Assembly (NCBI RefSeq): GCF_900157375.1
Contig: NZ_LT721901.1
Coordinates: forward strand, 2,280,315 to 2,344,314
Length of the DNA: 64,000 nucleotides
Source of the DNA: Mycobacterium rhizamassiliense
GTDB taxonomy: Bacteria; Actinomycetota; Actinomycetes; Mycobacteriales; Mycobacteriaceae
Direction of reading: 5' to 3'
The notes beneath the pieces are model-generated. The model saw only the letters and a program-made list of their open reading frames with translations. It had not been told where the DNA came from and ran no database searches. Below, piece by piece: positions 46,621 through 55,576 of the stretch. The position numbers and the translations under genes were made by a program. Numbering within the stretch: the first letter of the stretch is position 1; the number at the start of each line of letters is the position of its first letter.

Positions 46621-47910
46621 TTACGCGTACACGCGGTCGAGCTGGTCTCCGACGACGCTGCCGTCGGGCCGCAGCAGCGGCGCCTGGTCGCCGTTGGGCT
46701 GGTCGAAGCCCTGCGTCGCACAGGGATACGGCGGGCTGATGCCCAGCGGCTTGATGAACATCGGATTGACCAGCCAGCGTCCGTCGAGATTCGCGTAGGC
46801 GCGGCACATCAACTCGATCTGGTTGCGGTTGATCACCAGGCGCAGCGCGGTGGCATCGCCGATGAAGGTGACGTCCCCGTCGGAGTCGCCGGCGGCGAAC
46901 ACCTGACGCTGCTTGTCGGGCAGCTGGTCGAACGCCGCCGGCCCCTGGATGCCGTACACCTGCTCGTTGACCCGGCAGCGCTTGCCCTCGTTGTACGGCA
47001 CGGACGGCTCCCCGCCGCACGCGCCCAGGCGTGACGTCAGGACGTCGCCGTCGTGCTCGGTGCGGGTGCCCATCGCGCGATCGGCGGAGATGCCCACGTC
47101 GGCGGCCCAGACGCGCACCACCGGCTCCGGCGAGGCGGAGACGATGCGGACGTCAAACCCGTTGTCCTGCAAGGTGGCAATGAGGTCGCGCATCTGCGCG
47201 TAGTAGCGCACCCACGCGGCGCGCCGGACGCTGCCGATCTGCTGCTCGGCCCCTTCGGGCGCCGCCAGGCTCTCGTTGCGGGCCGCTTCGACGACCCCCG
47301 CCACATCGGCGTCGGTCCAGCCGGCCAGCAGTTGCGCGGCCCAGACGGCGCCGGGGTCGATACGGCGATGGTTGTAGCCGGCGAATGCCGGTGCGCCCGT
47401 TCGGGTCTGGCGATTGGCGTACACCGACATCAGCTCGTCGGCGCAACTGGAGTTGGTGCCAGTGGGCAGCGGCTGCCCCGGGGGTGCGAGCCCGCCGCAC
47501 GCGGTGGACAGCGCCGCGGCCGCCGGCGGTGTGAGGTACGGGTTGTTGGTGCTCCAATCGCCGCCGGCCGGTTGACGCACTTTGGAGTTGCGCATCATCC
47601 AGAACAGCGTCATGTCGCTGATGGCGTTCTTCACGACGGTGCTGTCGAAGTCGAACAGCGCCAACGGCGCTCCGTCGGCCGCCGATCCCAACTTGCCGCA
47701 ACTGCCCAGCTTGCGGATCATCGCGTCGATCCGGTCGCGGTTGTCGCCGTACCAGCCAGGATCGGCGGCTACGGTGCGACAGTGCGCGTCCGACGTGTCG
47801 CCCTCCGAATAGTCGCCGGAGTCGCCGCAGCCGGAAACCAGCAGCATGGCCCCGGCGAGCGCGGACGCGACCAGTCGGCGCGCCGCGACCGCGGCACGTT
47901 CGTTTGTCAT
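46621..47910 (-). CDS. HAD-like phosphatase lipoprotein
   Basis: The protein has 429 aa. The signal peptide ends in the lipobox LVSGC, so the mature protein should be lipid-anchored outside the membrane. The HAD nucleophile motif is LFDFDSTVV, motif II is likely RIVSASPEP, and the third acidic motif is AAGDSDGD. Members of this secreted HAD group are phosphatase-like, but the substrate is not known. The start ATG follows AAGGGG. It lies in the place between purL and purF where I recall cpsY and a phosphodiesterase gene in M. tuberculosis. Confidence 0.83.
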   Translation of the reverse strand: MTNERAAVAARRLVASALAGAMLLVSGCGDSGDYSEGDTSDAHCRTVAADPGWYGDNRDRIDAMIRKLGSCGKLGSAADGAPLALFDFDSTVVKNAISDMTLFWMMRNSKVRQPAGGDWSTNNPYLTPPAAAALSTACGGLAPPGQPLPTGTNSSCADELMSVYANRQTRTGAPAFAGYNHRRIDPGAVWAAQLLAGWTDADVAGVVEAARNESLAAPEGAEQQIGSVRRAAWVRYYAQMRDLIATLQDNGFDVRIVSASPEPVVRVWAADVGISADRAMGTRTEHDGDVLTSRLGACGGEPSVPYNEGKRCRVNEQVYGIQGPAAFDQLPDKQRQVFAAGDSDGDVTFIGDATALRLVINRNQIELMCRAYANLDGRWLVNPMFIKPLGISPPYPCATQGFDQPNGDQAPLLRPDGSVVGDQLDRVYA

Positions 47911-48018
47911 TGCGCCCCTTGGGGGTTGGCTGAGCGGCCGCTCAGCGGGTCCGGCCCGCGGCGGCTTCTCCGGACATCCCCCAAGCGACGAGGCCTCATG
48001 ATTCTGAGACCCTATGGT

Positions 48019-48414
48019 ATGGCCGCCCGCGACAGAGCCGATCCGGCCAAGACGCGTCAGGCGGTGCTGGCCGTTGCGGGCTGGTTGCGCGACGACACCG
48101 AGCCGGCCCCGGACCGCACCGCGCTGGCGGCCGCGGTCCGGCTCACCGCGCGCACCCTGGCCGCGCTGGCGCCCGGCGCCAGCGTCGAGGTCCGCGTCCC
48201 GCCGTTCGTGGCGGTGCAGTGCGTCACCGGGCCGCGGCACACCCGCGGCACCCCGCCGAACGTCGTCGAGACCGACCCGCGGACCTGGCTGCTGCTCGCG
48301 ACCGGGACGTTGACGCTCGCCGACGCGCAGGAGAACGGATCCCTAACGCTGTCGGGCTCGCGCGCGGGTGAAATTGACCACTGGCTGCCCCTGTTCGATG
48401 TGAGCGAAATATAA
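48019..48414 (+). CDS. Sterol-carrier-protein-like small protein (SCP_3 type), Rv0807-like
   Basis: The protein has 131 aa. The conserved segments EVRVPPFVAVQCV, HTRGTPPNVVETDPRTWL and LSGSRAGEIDHWLPL match the bacterial SCP-like family that precedes purF in mycobacteria (Rv0807). The role is unknown. The start is placed at MAARDRADPAKTR; an in-frame ATG lies 21 bases upstream. Confidence 0.82.
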   Translation: MAARDRADPAKTRQAVLAVAGWLRDDTEPAPDRTALAAAVRLTARTLAALAPGASVEVRVPPFVAVQCVTGPRHTRGTPPNVVETDPRTWLLLATGTLTLADAQENGSLTLSGSRAGEIDHWLPLFDVSEI

Positions 48415-48544
48415 CTCTGAACTGCAGGTTTAGGGTGACACGCCAATAAACTCGGCGCTCAACACGCCCAACAAATTCGTGCGCGCGGCTTACGTGCCCG
48501 TAAACTCCGTAGCGTCACTACCCCTCGCTAGGGAGCCGCCCACC

Positions 48545-50089
48545 GTGACCGTCCAGGAATCCGAGCAGGACCTGAACTCGCCCCGCGAAGAATGCGGCGT
48601 ATTCGGGGTATGGGCCCCGGGCGAGGACGTCGCCAAACTCACCTACTACGGCCTTTACGCGTTGCAGCATCGCGGCCAGGAAGCCGCGGGCATCGCCGTC
48701 GCCGATGGTTCCCAGGTGCTGGTCTTCAAAGACCTCGGCCTGGTCAGCCAGGTGTTCGACGAGCAGACGCTGGCGGCCATGCAGGGCCACGTCGCCATCG
48801 GGCACTGCCGCTACTCCACCACGGGTGGCGTCACCTGGGAGAACGCCCAGCCGGTCTTCCGCAACACCGCGGCAGGCACCGGAGTTGCGTTGGGCCACAA
48901 CGGAAATCTGGTGAACACCGCCGAGCTCGCCGCCCAGGCGCGCGACGCCGGGCTGATCGCCAAGCGCGCCCCGGCGCCGGCCACCACCGACTCTGACATC
49001 CTCGGGGCGCTGCTGGCCCACGGCGCGGCCGACTCCAGCCTGGAACAGTCTGCGCTGCAACTGTTGCCGACCGTGCGCGGCGCGTTCTGCCTGACGTTCA
49101 TGGACGAGAACACCCTGTATGCCGCCCGCGACCCGCACGGCGTGCGCCCGTTGTCGCTGGGACGGCTGGATCGCGGCTGGGTGGTGGCCTCTGAAACGGC
49201 CGCGCTGGACATCGTCGGCGCTTCGTTCGTCCGGGACATCGAGCCCGGTGAACTGCTGGCCATCGACGCCGACGGGGTACGGTCCAGCCGTTTTGCCAAC
49301 CCCACCCCCAAGGGCTGCGTGTTCGAATACGTGTACCTGGCGCGGCCGGACAGCACGATCGGCGGCCGGTCCGTGCATGCGGCCCGGGTGGACATCGGTC
49401 GTCGACTGGCCCGCGAATGCCCCGTGGACGCCGACCTGGTGATCGGTGTGCCGGAATCGGGCACGCCCGCCGCGGTCGGCTACGCCCAAGAGTCCGGTGT
49501 TCCCTACGGGCAGGGCCTGATGAAGAACGCGTACGTCGGGCGGACGTTCATCCAGCCGTCGCAGACCATCCGCCAGCTGGGCATCCGGCTCAAGCTCAAC
49601 CCGCTCAAAGAGGTGATCCGCGGCAAGCGGCTCATCGTCGTGGACGACTCGATCGTGCGAGGCAACACCCAGCGCGCGCTGCTGCGCATGCTGCGCGAGG
49701 CCGGTGCCGTCGAGGTGCACGTGCGCATCGCGTCACCGCCGGTGAAATGGCCGTGCTTCTACGGCATCGACTTTCCGTCGCCGGCTGAATTGATTGCCAA
49801 CGCCGTCGAGGATGAGGAAGAGATGCTCGAGGCGGTCCGGCACGCCATCGGCGCCGACACGCTGGGCTACATCTCGCTGCGCGGCATGGTCGCGGCGTCC
49901 GAGCAGCCGGCGTCGCGGCTGTGCACCGCCTGCTTCGACGGCAATTATCCGATCGAGCTACCCAGCGAAACCGTGTTGGGCAAGAACGTCATCGAGCACA
50001 TGCTGACCAATGCCGCACGCGGCGCGGGCATGGGCGATCTCGCTGCCGATGAGGTCCCCATCGGTCCGCTCACGGAAATTCGTCCCTAG
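48545..50089 (+). CDS. purF: Amidophosphoribosyltransferase
   Basis: PurF makes phosphoribosylamine from PRPP and glutamine, the committed step of purine synthesis. It is a class II amidotransferase: after removal of a 16-residue leader the nucleophile is the cysteine in REECGVFGVW. The PRPP loop is LIVVDDSIVRGNT, and later cysteines (RLCTACFDG) can hold an Fe-S cluster. I chose the GTG at 48545 (514 aa), preceded by AGGGAG at normal spacing; a GTG at 48479 is possible. The orthologue is Rv0808. Confidence 0.96.
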   Translation: MTVQESEQDLNSPREECGVFGVWAPGEDVAKLTYYGLYALQHRGQEAAGIAVADGSQVLVFKDLGLVSQVFDEQTLAAMQGHVAIGHCRYSTTGGVTWENAQPVFRNTAAGTGVALGHNGNLVNTAELAAQARDAGLIAKRAPAPATTDSDILGALLAHGAADSSLEQSALQLLPTVRGAFCLTFMDENTLYAARDPHGVRPLSLGRLDRGWVVASETAALDIVGASFVRDIEPGELLAIDADGVRSSRFANPTPKGCVFEYVYLARPDSTIGGRSVHAARVDIGRRLARECPVDADLVIGVPESGTPAAVGYAQESGVPYGQGLMKNAYVGRTFIQPSQTIRQLGIRLKLNPLKEVIRGKRLIVVDDSIVRGNTQRALLRMLREAGAVEVHVRIASPPVKWPCFYGIDFPSPAELIANAVEDEEEMLEAVRHAIGADTLGYISLRGMVAASEQPASRLCTACFDGNYPIELPSETVLGKNVIEHMLTNAARGAGMGDLAADEVPIGPLTEIRP

Positions 50090-50140
50090 TACTCGAAGGC
50101 GGCTGCTACCGGCCGTGATCGCCCGGTAGCCTTTATCGCG

Positions 50141-51235
<1,095 letters not shown>

Positions 51236-51279
51236 GCGATTTCGGCTAGTCGGGCCCGATTACAGGCCGGCACGAAGTT

Positions 51280-51468
51280 CTAGCGGCGGCGCCAGTCGTC
51301 CTCGTCAACCCATGGCTCTTCGACACCGTTGGTGTCCAGGCCGTCGGAATCGTCGGCATCTGTCCCGGACAGCTCGCGTTGCAGCGACTGGAAGTCGGTC
51401 TGCGGTGAGCTGTACTTGAGTTCTCGAGCAACCTTGGTCTGCTTTGCCTTAGCCCGGCCGCGGCCCAT
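51280..51468 (-). CDS. DUF3073 small protein, Rv0810c-like
   Basis: The protein has 62 aa and starts MGRGRAKAKQTKVARELKYS, the diagnostic opening of DUF3073, with an acidic tail (EEPWVDEDDW). It is conserved across actinobacteria without a known function; the basic start and acidic end suggest nucleic-acid or protein binding. It lies between convergent purM and the folate-binding protein gene. The 148 bp upstream hold its promoter. Confidence 0.92.
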   Translation of the reverse strand: MGRGRAKAKQTKVARELKYSSPQTDFQSLQRELSGTDADDSDGLDTNGVEEPWVDEDDWRRR

Positions 51469-51616
51469 GGGGGGACCCCCTCGCGCAATAACGGAGCGGC
51501 CTAACAAGTAGGCGGCTCCGATCTCTTGGTGTCGTTTATTGTCCTTCGGACAGTTTACCGTGCCTCGCCGATAGTCGTCGGAGGCCCCTGTCCCGCTGTG
51601 GCGGACGTCATCACCA

Positions 51617-52711
51617 TCATCTCGCACCGCCCCGCAACCGTTCAACGGCTAATCTGCCAGCCCCGATTTCGTCGGCGGCGGGCACGGAATCGGCGTCGAT
51701 TGCCGCCGACACCCCGCCGTCGGCGCCCGTCGTCAATTCGGTGTCGGCCGGCAGCCCCCGCTTGAGCAACGCCAGGGCCACGGGCCCGAGATCGACGTGG
51801 TCGACGACGGTGCCGAGGCGCCCGACGGCGCGGCCGCCGGCACGCACCGGGTCGCCCGTCTCCGGACGGTCCACGGAGCCGTCGAGGTGCAAAAGCACCA
51901 GCATCCGGGGCGGCTTTCCCAGGTTGTGCACCCGGGCGACGGTCTCTTGGCCCCGGTAGCAGCCCTTGTCCAGGTGGACCGCGCCCAGGCCGGGGCCGCC
52001 GATCCAGCCCACCTCGTGCGGAATGGTGCGTTCGTCGGTGTCGACGCCGAGCCGGGGGCGCACCGCCGCGACCCGGTCTGCCTCGTAGGTCCACACGCCG
52101 GCCGGTCGTACCCCCGCCTGCGTCAGACGTTGCTGCCAATCGGCCGACGCGGCACGCGGCACCACGATTTCCAGCTCGATCATCCCTTCGGGGAAGCCGG
52201 GCAAGCGGCGGGCAAAGCCGCCGGCGGGAAGCGCGGTCGCGAGCAGCTCGTCGGGCAAAGCATCCAGCCCCAGCGTGTCGAGCACGCCGCGGTCGCCGAG
52301 GTGCGGCCCCAGCAGCGACAACACCGCCATATCGGCGGCGGCCGCCGTGACCTCGGACCAGAACACCATCTTGCTCAGATAGCTCAGCAGCGGCTCGCCG
52401 CGCCACGGCTCGGTGTCGAGGTAGGTCGTCCCGCCCAGCTCGGTCTGGATCCAGTGATCCTCCACCCGGCCCTGGCCGTCGAGGCTCAGATTTTGCGTGG
52501 TGGCGCCCTCGACTAGGTCGCTGACGAATTGGCTGGAGATGGTGTGCAGCCAGGTCTGCCGATCCTTGCCGGTCAGCGTGAGCACCGCGCGGTGGGAGCG
52601 ATCCACGAAGACGGCTTCGGTCTCGGCCGCCCGCTGCTCGCCCAGCGGATCGCCGTAGTGCCAGATCGCGCCGGCGTCGGGTCCGGAGTCGGGTGCGGGT
52701 ACTGCTGCCAC
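51617..52711 (-). CDS. ygfZ: Folate-binding YgfZ/GcvT-like protein
   Basis: The protein has 364 aa with the YgfZ signature KGCYRGQETVARVHN, whose cysteine is needed for the role in maturing or repairing iron-sulfur enzymes with tetrahydrofolate. The fold is that of the glycine cleavage T-protein. The orthologue is Rv0811c. It is divergent from pabC, another folate gene, across 67 bp, which suggests shared control. Confidence 0.93.
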   Translation of the reverse strand: MAAVPAPDSGPDAGAIWHYGDPLGEQRAAETEAVFVDRSHRAVLTLTGKDRQTWLHTISSQFVSDLVEGATTQNLSLDGQGRVEDHWIQTELGGTTYLDTEPWRGEPLLSYLSKMVFWSEVTAAAADMAVLSLLGPHLGDRGVLDTLGLDALPDELLATALPAGGFARRLPGFPEGMIELEIVVPRAASADWQQRLTQAGVRPAGVWTYEADRVAAVRPRLGVDTDERTIPHEVGWIGGPGLGAVHLDKGCYRGQETVARVHNLGKPPRMLVLLHLDGSVDRPETGDPVRAGGRAVGRLGTVVDHVDLGPVALALLKRGLPADTELTTGADGGVSAAIDADSVPAADEIGAGRLAVERLRGGAR

Positions 52712-52778
52712 AGCTCAACTCTACGGACAGGTGCCAAGCGTGCGGCGGGGTCCACGACGGCGGCTAGGCTCTGTCTCC

Positions 52779-53666
52779 ATGGCCGGCCGCAGCAGCGTAA
52801 TCGTCACGCTGGACGGCGAGATACATCCGCCGCAGGCCCCGCTGCTGCACGCCGACGACCTCGCCGCGGTGCGCGGCGACGGCGCCTTCGAGACGCTGCT
52901 GGTGCGCGACGGCGCGGCCTGCCTCGTCGAGCCGCATCTGCAGCGCCTCGGCCAGTCGGCCAAGTTCATGGACCTGCCCGCACCCGACCTCGCGGGCTGG
53001 CGGCGCGCGATCGCACTGGCCACCCGGGAGTGGACCGCGGACACCGCTGCCGAGGGTGCGCTGCGGCTGGTTTACAGCCGGGGCCGCGAAAGCGGTTCGG
53101 CGCCCACCGCATACGTGACGGTCAACCCCGTTCCCGAGCGGGTCGAGGCGGTCCGGCGCGACGGCCTGGCCGCGATCACGTTGGACCGCGGCTTGCCGGC
53201 CAACGGTGTCGACGCGATGCCGTGGCTGCTGGCCGGCGCCAAAACCCTGTCGTATGCGGTGAACATGGCGGCGCTGCGGCATGCCGCGCGGCAGGGGGCC
53301 GGCGACGTGATCTTCGTCAGCACAGACGGGTTCATCCTCGAGGGTCCGCGCTCGACGGTGGTGATCGCCACGGATTCCGGGGGAGCCGACGGCAATCTGT
53401 GTCTGCTGACACCTCCACCGTGGTATCCGATTTTGCGCGGCACCACCCAGCAGGCGTTGTTCGAGGTGGCCCGGGACAAGGGCTACGACTGCGACTACCG
53501 CGCGCTACGGGTCGCGGATCTGCAAGCCGCGCAGGGTATTTGGCTGGTATCGAGTATGACGTTGGCCGCGCGAGTGCACACGCTCGACGGCCGACGGCTG
53601 TCCCGGTCGCCCATCGGCACGGAATTCGCCGAACTGATCGACGCCGCGATCGTCAGCGATCGCTGA
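52779..53666 (+). CDS. pabC: Aminodeoxychorismate lyase / class IV aminotransferase
   Basis: The protein has 295 aa. The PLP lysine is in LLAGAKTLSYAVN, and DGFILEGPRSTVVI is the class IV fingerprint in which S/T-x-V contacts the cofactor. The orthologue Rv0812 is assigned to 4-amino-4-deoxychorismate lyase, which gives p-aminobenzoate for folate; a branched-chain or D-amino-acid transaminase is the alternative. The divergent ygfZ gene supports the folate role. Confidence 0.88.
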   Translation: MAGRSSVIVTLDGEIHPPQAPLLHADDLAAVRGDGAFETLLVRDGAACLVEPHLQRLGQSAKFMDLPAPDLAGWRRAIALATREWTADTAAEGALRLVYSRGRESGSAPTAYVTVNPVPERVEAVRRDGLAAITLDRGLPANGVDAMPWLLAGAKTLSYAVNMAALRHAARQGAGDVIFVSTDGFILEGPRSTVVIATDSGGADGNLCLLTPPPWYPILRGTTQQALFEVARDKGYDCDYRALRVADLQAAQGIWLVSSMTLAARVHTLDGRRLSRSPIGTEFAELIDAAIVSDR

Positions 53667-53679
53667 GCGCTGAATTCTG

Positions 53680-53708
53680 TTGTCGGCTCGCGCAATGGCG
53701 GGTACGGT
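53680..53708 (+). promoter_or_regulatory. Promoter candidate for the structured RNA element
   Basis: TTGTCG (53680-53685) and TACGGT (53703-53708) are separated by 17 bp, a fair match to a SigA-type promoter. It lies just after the pabC stop and directly ahead of the folded element. Confidence 0.4.
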
Positions 53709-53714
53709 CGGCCG

Positions 53715-53890
53715 TACACAGGAAGGGAGGTGGTCCGCGAAATTGATAGCTTCATGGACATGTGAGGTGGCTACGCGCTAGCTGCAATGGCTCGGAAGAG
53801 CTAGCGATCAACGCGCGCTGGCGAATTCCCCGTAGCCACCCGGCCCCCGAGCGTCCCGGTCTGTCCAACTGGGAGATGGCTCGGGGGCCG
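53715..53890 (+). ncRNA. Candidate structured RNA between pabC and the TIR gene
   Basis: The element holds three strong helices. P1 pairs GGTGGCTACG (53766-53775) with CGTAGCCACC (53831-53840). P2 pairs CGCTAGCT (53776-53783) with AGCTAGCG (53799-53806), starting at the very next base so it would stack on P1. P3 pairs CGGCCCCCGAGC (53841-53852) with GCTCGGGGGCCG (53879-53890). Upstream are a GGAAGGGAGG stretch and an 11-codon frame beginning GTG at 53730 and ending TGA at 53765, which may or may not be translated. The next gene is on the other strand, so it is not a leader of that gene. Identity unknown. Confidence 0.5.
53841..53890. terminator. GC-rich 12 bp hairpin, candidate terminator
   Basis: Perfect 12 bp arms enclose a 26 nt loop that can itself pair (TCCC with GGGA). 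There is no U-tract, as is usual for mycobacterial stops. It separates the plus-strand RNA/pabC unit from the 3' end of the convergent TIR gene, 18 bp away. Confidence 0.5.
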
Positions 53891-53908
53891 CTCCATGTCG
53901 ACCAACTG

Positions 53909-55432
53909 CTATTGGCCGACCTTCGCGGCTATCTGCCCGGCGAGCTTGCCCGCTTGGCCGGTTTCGGCGTCTGGGCCGCACAGCAGGAGATCGACGACGA
54001 TGTTGTTGACCGCGTGCAGCGCGTGATGACAAATTCGACCGCCGTCTGCTTGCGTGCGCTGCTGGAAGATTTTCGGCCCGGTTCCGGTCACCTCACCGAA
54101 CGTCCATTGCCACGTCTTGCCGTTGAAGTTCACCGTGATCGATTGCCCGGTGCATGCTTTCCACTTGTCCGCCGAAGCCGTCACGAATGCCTCGGCCTTG
54201 TCGGGCGACGAGAACGCGGCAACGGCTTCGAAGATGCGGTGCGGCGGGTTTTCCCCGGAGGTATGCACCGCCTGACCGCTCGCTGCGGTGAAGCCGTCCG
54301 CCCCGCGGTACGCCGACTCTTCGATGGGTTCGTACGCTCCCTTGCAATTCGGGTTGGACAGCGTCGCCCGGAGGTTGCGTAGCACCGAGGTCTTCTCGGA
54401 GACGATGAGATTGGGGTCGCCCACCACGGCACCGACATCGGCGGGCGCGAGCAGATAAGAGTCCAGCTTGGCCGAGGTCGCGGAGTCCGGAGGGGTCTGG
54501 GCCACCGCGCCCGGCGCGGAAGTCGCCGAATTCGAATTCGGAGTGGCCTTCGGAGCCGGCTTGCTCTTGCCGCCCTGGGTGGTCAGCACGATGACGATCG
54601 CGATCACGGCGATGACGGCCAGCGCCGCGCCGCCGAGCAGGATCAACCGTTTGTTTCCGCCGCCAGAGCCGCCACCGGCCGCCGTCGGCGCGGTGGCTGA
54701 GGTCGGGGCGGGCGCAGCCGCCGCCGGCTTCGTCCCCACGTCCGTCTTGGCGTCGGCCGCGCCCGACGGATTGTCCTTGGCTTCGATCTCGGCGAGCACG
54801 TTGTCGATCTCGCTTCGGGTGCGGTAGGTGACGTCGTGTCGCAGCCGCAGCATCCGCAGCAGCTGAGCGATGTCGCCGCGGGCGCTGGGGTCGTCGCCGT
54901 CCTCGTCGAGTCCGGATCGCAGCTCGACCAACAGCTGAAGCTGCAGCTGCGGGCTGAGCTCCTTTTCGGCCATCTGGTTGCCTAGCCGGGTGATGTAACC
55001 GAACGGCACCGGCGGCTCTTCGGGCAGCGGGTCCGGCAGCGGCACGGGCTTGCTGCTGAGCTGGTGCACCGCGGTGACCAACTGAATGCCGGCGTCGATC
55101 GTCGGCTCCCGGTAATCGATGATCTGCAACGCGGCAAGCGGATTCACCCGCATGCTGTCCACATCGCCGATGCGCACCGGAAGGATGGGCCGGTTCAACG
55201 CCTTGGCGTAGCGCAGCTCGGACTGGCTGGGCTTGGACTGCAGCCAGTTGTTCGACAGCGCGACGATGAAGACGTCACACTCGCGGATCTGCTCCAAGAT
55301 CTTGTTCCACCACGAGTCGCCGCCGCCGAGCTCCTGGTCGAACCACACCTGCTGCTGGCCGCGCCGAAGGGCGGTCGTCAGGGCGTCGACCGTCGTCCTG
55401 TCCTGGCTCGAGTAGCTGATAAACAGCGCCAT
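53909..55432 (-). CDS. TIR domain - transmembrane - PknH-type extracellular sensor chimera
   Basis: The protein has 507 aa. Residues 1-125 are a TIR domain (ALFISYSSQDR opening; glutamate 72 in SQSELRYAKAL is at the place of the catalytic NADase glutamate). Residues 140-220 are helical, and 225-260 are a Pro/Ala/Gly linker. Residues 262-285 form one transmembrane helix (LILLGGAALAVIAVIAIVIV). Residues 320-507 match the extracellular domain of the Ser/Thr kinase PknH, with four cysteines (363, 427, 468, 485) that fit its two disulfides. A TIR domain thus takes the place of the kinase. The ATG follows AGGAG. It lies 144 bp downstream of the RyR-domain gene on the same strand, probably in one operon. 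Confidence 0.85.
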   Translation of the reverse strand: MALFISYSSQDRTTVDALTTALRRGQQQVWFDQELGGGDSWWNKILEQIRECDVFIVALSNNWLQSKPSQSELRYAKALNRPILPVRIGDVDSMRVNPLAALQIIDYREPTIDAGIQLVTAVHQLSSKPVPLPDPLPEEPPVPFGYITRLGNQMAEKELSPQLQLQLLVELRSGLDEDGDDPSARGDIAQLLRMLRLRHDVTYRTRSEIDNVLAEIEAKDNPSGAADAKTDVGTKPAAAAPAPTSATAPTAAGGGSGGGNKRLILLGGAALAVIAVIAIVIVLTTQGGKSKPAPKATPNSNSATSAPGAVAQTPPDSATSAKLDSYLLAPADVGAVVGDPNLIVSEKTSVLRNLRATLSNPNCKGAYEPIEESAYRGADGFTAASGQAVHTSGENPPHRIFEAVAAFSSPDKAEAFVTASADKWKACTGQSITVNFNGKTWQWTFGEVTGTGPKIFQQRTQADGGRICHHALHAVNNIVVDLLLCGPDAETGQAGKLAGQIAAKVGQ

Positions 55433-55576
55433 CGCAGTCTCCTAGAGCTAAGGCGGAGTGAACGGACGGAGGCGAAAGCCCGCACGCGCGGACCCGTATT
55501 GCGCATGCGCTCGATACCGTATCAGTGTGGGGGCCCATCGGGATGCGGGAATTTCGCCGCCGATTGGCGGCGGCGA

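Noticed and set aside
53730..53765. 11-codon ORF ahead of the structured RNA (VVREIDSFMDM)
   Set aside because: The purine-rich stretch is too close to the GTG for a normal ribosome site and nothing else supports translation, so it is mentioned with the RNA and not called as a gene.
53766..53840. 75 nt tRNA-like outline with a GGTGGCT/AGCCACC acceptor-like stem
   Set aside because: There is no T-loop TTCGA in place, no proper D or anticodon arm, and the outer stem is 10 bp. I treat it as a different structured RNA.
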